From an uncultured Muribaculaceae bacterium (GTDB lineage Bacteria; Bacteroidota; Bacteroidia; Bacteroidales; Muribaculaceae): a stretch of DNA of 7,021 nucleotides. Below the pieces are notes generated by a model. The model saw only the letters and a program-made list of their open reading frames with translations. It had not been told where the DNA came from and did not search any database. The stretch is taken from positions 1-7,021 of the forward strand of contig CAJTRT010000079.1 in assembly GCA_910579105.1 (NCBI GenBank), given 5' to 3'. Each line of letters opens with the position of its first letter. The stretch's first letter is position 1. Shown here in pieces: positions 1 to 4,016 of the stretch. A program made the position numbers and the translations under genes.

Positions 1-4
1 ACTT

Positions 5-18
5 GGCTCCTCGGAGCC
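5..18. repeat. Short palindrome at the window edge
   Basis: GGCTCC and GGAGCC form a 6-bp stem around a 2-base centre. Neither side carries a T-run, so it is not a recognisable intrinsic terminator as it stands. It could be part of a structure belonging to the gene to the left, which lies outside the window. Its function is unknown. Confidence 0.35.
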
Positions 19-47
19 GTTAACAAATTCTCAAAAAATAACCGAAG

Positions 48-63
48 TATTGTTTTAACAATA
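48..63. repeat. AT-rich 16-bp palindrome, possible operator
   Basis: TATTGTT, two T, then AACAATA gives a 7+7 bp perfect dyad. It lies about 30 bp upstream of the putative -33 element of the promoter at 94-124. AT-rich dyads of this size in a promoter region are often repressor or activator sites, but I do not recognise this one. A T-rich stretch follows at 70-75, so a weak terminator of an upstream transcript is an alternative. The dyad is visible; both roles are inference. Confidence 0.35.
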
Positions 64-86
64 AGGCATGTTTTTATATTCCTGCG

Positions 87-107
87 GCCGAGATTGGTTT
101 TCTCGGC
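87..107. repeat. Inverted repeat overlapping the -33 region
   Basis: GCCGAGA (87-93) and TCTCGGC (101-107) form a perfect 7-bp stem around a 7-base loop. The loop contains the TTG that would be the -33 element of the putative promoter, so a factor bound here would compete with RNA polymerase. A terminator is unlikely because no T-run follows. Confidence 0.35.
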
Positions 108-124
108 GCGATTGATTAACTTTG
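94..124 (+). promoter_or_regulatory. Putative Bacteroidetes-type promoter upstream of upp
   Basis: TAACTTTG at 117-124 matches the Bacteroidetes -7 consensus TAnnTTTG exactly. A TTG at 94-96 lies 20 bases upstream, close to the usual spacing of the -33 element in this phylum. Transcription would start around 131-134, giving a leader of about 245 nt before upp. A 5-bp dyad, CTTTG/CAAAG (120-124 and 131-135), spans the -7 box and the expected start site. An exact 8-mer with four free-choice or common bases can arise by chance, so confidence is moderate. I found no better consensus match closer to upp. Confidence 0.45.
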
Positions 125-188
125 ACAATCCAAAGAGGTCTTCCCGGCAATTCCCGGAGATTACACCGGCATCCGGGGGCGAGACTAT

Positions 189-215
189 GGTTGTACGGAC
201 GCGGCGTGCCGCGTA
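189..215 (+). repeat. Left arm of inverted repeat
   Basis: This is the left 27-bp arm of the foldback. It pairs with 319-345, with one non-Watson-Crick position (191/343, a T-G wobble). Positions 199-214 form an internal 7-bp dyad with a GT centre, so the arm can fold alone or pair with its partner. Confidence 0.8.
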
Positions 216-318
216 ATATCTGGCTTGAGGCTGCGTATGCGGGTTTGATTCCACCGTGGATTATGGATTCCCGCCATATGCGCGAGAGCCGTAGGCAGCC
301 ATGAACGTGTGCCTGTCA

Positions 319-345
319 TACGCGGCACGCCGCGTCCGTACAGCC
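319..345 (-). repeat. Right arm of inverted repeat
   Basis: This is the right 27-bp arm, the reverse complement of 189-215 apart from one base. Its internal dyad at 320-335 has an AC centre, as expected for the opposite orientation. It ends 33 bp before the upp start codon, so pairing could affect translation initiation if the region is transcribed. Confidence 0.8.
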
Positions 346-378
346 TGCTAAAATGCGATATGATATAAAACAGAAGAT

Positions 379-1032
379 ATGAAGATTGTGAATTTTGCCG
401 AGCGACATTCGCTCATCAGCCAGTATATGGCCGAGCTGCGCGATGTGAACGTGCAGGCCGACATGCTCCGCTTCCGCACCAACCTGCGCCGCATAGGGCA
501 GATCATGGCCTATGAGATAAGCCGCACACTTTCCTACCGCGAGAAGCGGATCCAGACCCCGCTGGCCGAGGCCGAGGCCGACGTGATCGACACAAAGCTG
601 GTGCTCGCGACGATTTTCCGCGCGGGGGTGCCGTTCCACCAGGGTTTCCTCGACTATTTCGACCACGCGGAGAACGCGTTCGTGTCGGCCTACCGCAAGT
701 ACAAGGAGAAGGAGAATTTCGATGTGTGCATAGAGTATCTCGCCTCCCCCCTGCTCGACGGCAAGACGCTCGTGCTGGCCGACCCGATGCTCGCCACCGG
801 GGCTTCCATGGAGCTGAGCTACCGAGCCTTGCTGACCAAGGGCACCCCCGCCGAGATACATGTGGCCTCGGTGATCGCGTCGCAGAAAGCGGTGGACTAT
901 ATCGCGGAGCATTTCCCGGCAGACAGGACAACGTTGTGGATAGGGGCGGTGGATCCAGAAATCAACGCCCACTCCTACATAGTGCCCGGCCTCGGCGACG
1001 CCGGTGACCTTGCCTACGGCACGAAAGACTGA
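379..1032 (+). CDS. upp: Uracil phosphoribosyltransferase
   Basis: This cytoplasmic enzyme converts uracil and PRPP to UMP and pyrophosphate, the one-step pyrimidine salvage reaction. The 217-residue protein is slightly longer than the roughly 208 residues of the E. coli enzyme and appears complete. Visible signatures are the FRAG segment (80-83, in the region equivalent to the LRAG motif), the type I phosphoribosyltransferase PRPP loop VLADPMLATGASM (132-144) with its acidic-acidic-like ADP core and TGAS turn, and the uracil-binding C-terminal segment YIVPGLGDAGDLAYGT (200-215). The ATG at 379 is preceded by a weak purine stretch (CAGAAGAT). The gene is monocistronic as far as seen: it has its own likely promoter upstream and a strong terminator downstream, and its right neighbour is convergent. 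The sequence is diverged from the E. coli form outside the motifs, but no key motif is missing. Confidence 0.96.
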   Translation: MKIVNFAERHSLISQYMAELRDVNVQADMLRFRTNLRRIGQIMAYEISRTLSYREKRIQTPLAEAEADVIDTKLVLATIFRAGVPFHQGFLDYFDHAENAFVSAYRKYKEKENFDVCIEYLASPLLDGKTLVLADPMLATGASMELSYRALLTKGTPAEIHVASVIASQKAVDYIAEHFPADRTTLWIGAVDPEINAHSYIVPGLGDAGDLAYGTKD

Positions 1033-1049
1033 CCGTCGCGGGACTTTGG

Positions 1050-1082
1050 CGGTTCCCGGCTCTACAAGATGGCCGGGTGCCG
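1050..1082. other. Stem-loop in the upp 3' untranslated region
   Basis: CCCGGC (1055-1060) pairs with GCCGGG (1072-1077). The stem extends outward across one mismatch to 1050/1082. It follows the upp stop codon by 18 bases and precedes the main terminator. It has no T-run, so it is more likely an mRNA-stabilising or incidental hairpin. Confidence 0.35.
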
Positions 1083-1100
1083 GTGACAGGGATATGACGA

Positions 1101-1136
1101 CGAAGGCCCGCCGATCGGCGGGCCTTCGCTGTTTTT
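1101..1136 (+). terminator. Strong intrinsic terminator for upp, shared convergent intergenic
   Basis: Positions 1101-1128 are a perfect 28-bp palindrome (CGAAGGCCCGCCGA followed by its reverse complement), followed by CTGTTTTTA with five T at 1132-1136. This is a textbook Rho-independent terminator for plus-strand transcription from upp. Read on the minus strand, the stem is the same but lacks a trailing T-run, so termination of the convergent 1153-2079 gene here would be less efficient. The stem lies 24 bp beyond that gene's stop codon. Confidence 0.88.
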
Positions 1137-1152
1137 AGGGTCGAGTTTTGAT

Positions 1153-2079
1153 TTAGAGGGCTACCTTGGTAACCTTGTTGCCCTGGCGGCGGATGAAGAT
1201 GCCGTTGGCGGGTTCAGCGACGCGGATGCCCTGGAGGTTGAAGTACTCTGCGGCAGCGTTGCTGTCGGCGGCGACGTTCTCAACGCCGGCGTCACCGGTA
1301 ACGGTGACCAGTTCGGGAGCTTCGGCGAGAACGGTCACCTGTTTGCCGTCGGCGGGAGCCTCATAGCCGGGGAGCTTGGAAACGGGAACGACCGATACCT
1401 CGCGGACGTACACGGGCACGTTGCGGCTGCAGGAGAGGCCGGCAGCGTTCCAAAGGAGGCTGATGTAGTAGCCATCGACGTCGAGGTTGCTGACGAACTC
1501 GTAGACATACCATCCGGGGTTGGTCCAGAACTCATCGTTGGAAGTGCCGATTTCGGGGTAGTCGGGGGTGTCCTGGTCGGAGTCGTCCATAAGTTTCACG
1601 CTGAAAGGCTTCTTGCCGTCGCCCGCGGTGTACCATGTGTTCTCGACGCCGGTGACGTCGGTCTTCAGAACCACGCGGATGCGGCAGGGTTCACCTACCT
1701 GGGGCAGGGCGAAGTTGAAGTTGCCGTACGCCCACCACGCGTTTGCCTGCATGACAACCGCGTACTGGCCCTCGGCGGGATAGTTTACAGCGGGGCATAC
1801 GGCGAGGCATGATTCCGGTGTGTCCAGAGCGCCGGGAACCGGGTTCTCGATCTGGGAGAAGAACATGCTGGTGTAGCCGAGGTTGAGGTCGAAGATGGCC
1901 TGGCCTTTGAGAGCCTCGTAGGGATACTGGCCGTATTTCTCGCCATCAGCCTTTGTGACGTTCCATTCGAACACGCCGGGTTTGAAGTCGTAGGAGAACG
2001 CTTCGCCTTTCGCGAAGTTCTGGGCGGAGGCGCTTACTGCCACGAGGGCCGCGCCGAGAAGGAGTAGATTCTTCTTCAT
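1153..2079 (-). CDS. Secreted protein with type IX-secretion-like C-terminal tail, third gene of the Sus-type operon
   Basis: I do not recognise a named family for this 308-residue protein. Residues 1-19 are a classical signal peptide (KK, then a Leu/Ala/Val core, ending ASA before QN), with no lipobox cysteine. The mature body (20-240) is rich in aromatic residues and predicted strands. The segment from WTNPGWYVYEF (185-195) to VYVREVSVVPV (223-233) resembles the last strands of a carbohydrate-binding jelly roll; that likeness is inference from pattern only. Four cysteines (91, 95, 132, 217) could form disulfides. After a linker around 240-278, the tail YFNLQGIRV...NGIFIRRQGNKVTKV (279-306) has the pattern of Bacteroidetes C-terminal sorting-like domains. 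It follows the SusC/SusD pair in the same direction after 135 bp, where loci of this type often encode a surface glycan-binding accessory protein. The start codon is preceded by AT-rich TTAATTAAAAAC rather than a Shine-Dalgarno. Confidence 0.8.
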   Translation of the reverse strand: MKKNLLLLGAALVAVSASAQNFAKGEAFSYDFKPGVFEWNVTKADGEKYGQYPYEALKGQAIFDLNLGYTSMFFSQIENPVPGALDTPESCLAVCPAVNYPAEGQYAVVMQANAWWAYGNFNFALPQVGEPCRIRVVLKTDVTGVENTWYTAGDGKKPFSVKLMDDSDQDTPDYPEIGTSNDEFWTNPGWYVYEFVSNLDVDGYYISLLWNAAGLSCSRNVPVYVREVSVVPVSKLPGYEAPADGKQVTVLAEAPELVTVTGDAGVENVAADSNAAAEYFNLQGIRVAEPANGIFIRRQGNKVTKVAL

Positions 2080-2214
2080 GTTTTTAATTAAGTTAATGAA
2101 ATTTGGTTTAGGGTAAATAAACGATTATGTTAGTTCTTATTGCCCGCGGGGAGTAAGCGGGGAACCGCCGCGCCAGTTCCGCCGTCGGGCGGGGCTGGCG
2201 CGGGGTCGGTGGGT
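2080..2214 (-). other. Intergenic leader between the SusD-like gene and the 308-residue protein gene
   Basis: These 135 bp separate two co-directional genes. The SusD-proximal part is GC-rich and holds a strong hairpin (2164-2210) and a small CCCGCGGG palindrome (2143-2150). The part next to the downstream start (2080-2140) is AT-rich. No exact TAnnTTTG match is visible on the minus strand, so an independent promoter for the downstream gene is possible but unsupported. Confidence 0.5.
2164..2210 (-). promoter_or_regulatory. Strong hairpin just after the SusD-like stop codon, possible attenuator or mRNA-stabilising element
   Basis: CCGCGCCAG (2168-2176) and CTGGCGCGG (2195-2203) pair perfectly over 9 bp. 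Inside lies CCGCC/GGCGG (2179-2183 with 2187-2191) around a 4-base loop. ACCG/CGGT (2164-2167 with 2207-2210) extends the base across a 3-base bulge. In the minus-strand RNA the two stems are separated by a 2x2 C/A mismatch. It starts 4 bases after the stop codon. No U-tract follows, so it is not a standard intrinsic terminator. Partial termination, 3'-end protection or RNA processing are all compatible with it. Confidence 0.55.
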
Positions 2215-3996
2215 TTAACGTTTGATGTTGGGGTTCTTCTCGACTTCCGTGGGGGGATAAACCTGGTAGATCGAGTTTTCGCCGTTCCAGCTGGGAGCCA
2301 CCTGCATGTTCTCCGGCATCACGAGGTCGTAGCCGAGCTCGTAGGTGTAGGGGATGTTGCGGTATTTCGGGCGCGGGTTCCCTTCCTCGAAATATTTCTC
2401 CTCCTTGTAGGAGTGGGTGATGGTGCCTTTGGGGACGATTACCTTGAGCTGTGGGCCGTTGCGGTATTCCCAGTTGGCCTCGAGGCGCTCTGTGCGGAAC
2501 TCGTCGGAGCGCTTGGAGCAGAGTGCCAGGGGGTAGCCGGCGACTTCGTATCCGTGCTCGAGATAGCCCTGCTCTGCGAGGTCGGTTATCGGCGCTGGGT
2601 TGTCGTAGGCGCGCGCCATCACCTCGGTGAGGGCCGCGGTGGCCTCGGAGGTGTGTTTGCCGGAGCGTCCGGCGGCCTCGGCGAACCAGCAGTAGACCTC
2701 GGCCAGGCGGATCACACGGTGGGTCTGGGGATATGACTGGAACGTGGTCGTGGTCTTCGAGTAGTCGTATGGGGCTATGATGGCGTTGCCGTCAGCGTCG
2801 GCGTTGATCGAGAACGGAGAGAACATCGGGTGGTATACCTGCACGTAGGCGTTCTTCTTGTCGGCATCGTAGGGCTGCTCGTCCTTGGTCGCCCACCAGC
2901 TCACGCAGAGAGGGCTGCCGTCGGAGGTGGAAACACCGTAGAGGCGTATCTGCGGGTCATAGACCGCGCGCTTGCGGGGACCTTCGGGGAAGTCGGCCCA
3001 GAAGTGGCGCTCGCCGATGAAGTCGCCCCACCCGCCGTTGAATTGTGAGAAGCGGTGGCTCAGGGGGAACTGCGAGGTGTATACTCCTGACGATCCCATC
3101 ATGCCCGGGCTGTCGTAGTATGACACTCCGACAAGCATCTCGGACGCGAAGTTGTCGGCGATGCTGTAAACCTGGTTCCAGTTGGGGAGGAGCTGGTTGG
3201 GATATGTTCCGTTCTTCACGCCGGTATAGATTTCCAGCCCCTTGTCGGCGGCTTTCTCCCAGTATTCGGTCTTGTGGAGGGGATATCCGGCGAGGTTCAT
3301 GTAGACTGCCATCTGCAAGGCTTTCAGAGCCTGGTCAGTGACCCATGTGCTCATCTCGCCGACGAAGCCCAGACCGTCCTTGCGGAGGCCGCTGTAAGTG
3401 GCCGGGAGATTGCATTTGCCGGCGTTCTCGAGATCGCTGAGAATGTTGTTGTAGACTCCCTCGACGGAGGTCATGGGAGTGGAGTTGTTGTCGGGGGTGT
3501 TGTGGAGGTTCACCGGTAGCGGGCCGAACACGCGCACCAGGCGGAAGTAAGCGTAGGCGCGCCAGAAGTAGGCGTTGCCTTTGCCGATGTTGATGTCCTG
3601 TGCGGAAGCCTTGCACTTGTCGGCGTTGTCGATGATGAGGTTGGCGGCCTGGATTATGTTATAGGTCATGCTCCACAGGTCGTTGACGCCCTTGAAGTCA
3701 GACGGATCCTCGTAAGCGTCGGCCGAGAGGTACGGGCCCTTGTTGGAGCCGGTGACGGAAGTTATGTCGCTTCCCTGGCAGTCGACGATGAAGGGGTTGG
3801 TGTGTCGCTGGCCTGCCTGCACGTTGTAGTACAGGGCGTTTACCGCCAGTGTCAGGTCGTTCTCGGTCTCGAAGAAGTTTTCCGTGACGAGCCGTCCCTT
3901 CGGATCCTCGGTCAGGAAGTCGTTGCAGGAGGAGAGCACAGCGCCCGACAGTGCGAGGAGTGCCCCTGCGGCTATGATATATCTGTTTGTTTTCAT
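2215..3996 (-). CDS. SusD/RagB-family nutrient-binding outer-membrane lipoprotein
   Basis: SusD-like proteins sit on the cell surface as a lid over a SusC-like barrel and capture the substrate for import. This one is 593 residues, within the usual range. The N-terminus MKTNRYII with a hydrophobic core and lipobox LSSC makes Cys24 the probable lipidation site. It is followed by NDFLTEDPKG, a typical SusD start. Helical TPR-like segments include YNIIQAANLIIDNADK (112-127) and YFWRAYAYFRLVRVFGPLPV (143-162), the conserved SusD core. VIRLAEVYCWFAEAAGRSG (428-446) is the usual C-terminal half helix, and the protein ends NPNIKR. The gene starts 20 bp after the SusC-like stop, so the two are surely co-transcribed. 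There is no Shine-Dalgarno, as is common in this phylum. The substrate cannot be told from sequence; a glycan is most likely, but some SusD homologues bind peptides. Confidence 0.95.
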   Translation of the reverse strand: MKTNRYIIAAGALLALSGAVLSSCNDFLTEDPKGRLVTENFFETENDLTLAVNALYYNVQAGQRHTNPFIVDCQGSDITSVTGSNKGPYLSADAYEDPSDFKGVNDLWSMTYNIIQAANLIIDNADKCKASAQDINIGKGNAYFWRAYAYFRLVRVFGPLPVNLHNTPDNNSTPMTSVEGVYNNILSDLENAGKCNLPATYSGLRKDGLGFVGEMSTWVTDQALKALQMAVYMNLAGYPLHKTEYWEKAADKGLEIYTGVKNGTYPNQLLPNWNQVYSIADNFASEMLVGVSYYDSPGMMGSSGVYTSQFPLSHRFSQFNGGWGDFIGERHFWADFPEGPRKRAVYDPQIRLYGVSTSDGSPLCVSWWATKDEQPYDADKKNAYVQVYHPMFSPFSINADADGNAIIAPYDYSKTTTTFQSYPQTHRVIRLAEVYCWFAEAAGRSGKHTSEATAALTEVMARAYDNPAPITDLAEQGYLEHGYEVAGYPLALCSKRSDEFRTERLEANWEYRNGPQLKVIVPKGTITHSYKEEKYFEEGNPRPKYRNIPYTYELGYDLVMPENMQVAPSWNGENSIYQVYPPTEVEKNPNIKR

Positions 3997-4016
3997 TTCA
4001 GTGTCGGATGATGTGA

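Larger units (their letters stand above)
189..345. repeat. Self-complementary foldback element, REP/BIME-like, upstream of upp
   Basis: Arms 189-215 and 319-345 are inverted copies matching at 26 of 27 positions, including an uninterrupted 24-bp match (192-215 with 319-342). The 103-bp interior is partly self-complementary: GGCT 222-225 with AGCC 287-290, then 232-243 with 270-282 (12 pairs with one bulge and two G-T pairs), then TCCAC 250-254 with GTGGA 256-260. Each arm also contains its own dyad, ACGCGGC/GCCGCGT (199-214 and 320-335). Paired, inverted, GC-rich palindromic units of this kind are the hallmark of REP/BIME intergenic repeats or small non-autonomous foldback elements. If the promoter at 94-124 is real, the element lies in the upp 5' leader and would form a very long RNA hairpin. 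I see no target-site duplication. The structure is certain; its class and function are inference. Confidence 0.6.

Noticed and set aside
122..304. A 60-codon plus-strand reading frame upstream of upp
   Set aside because: It starts at a TTG inside the putative promoter, runs through the inverted-repeat arm, and its Arg/Pro-rich translation resembles no protein. It is most likely a chance frame in GC-rich DNA.
316..972. A 218-codon minus-strand frame opposite upp
   Set aside because: It lies antisense to the clear uracil phosphoribosyltransferase gene. Its His/Gly/Arg-rich composition is the expected shadow of GC-biased codons.
2101..2140. A possible minus-strand promoter for the 308-residue protein gene
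   Set aside because: The region is AT-rich, but no exact TAnnTTTG box with a correctly spaced TTTG or TTG is present. Co-transcription with the SusC/SusD pair is the simpler reading.
2140..2736. A 198-codon plus-strand frame opposite the SusD-like gene
   Set aside because: It is antisense to a well-supported family member and has low-complexity Gly/Val/Ala content with no domain or ribosome-binding signal.
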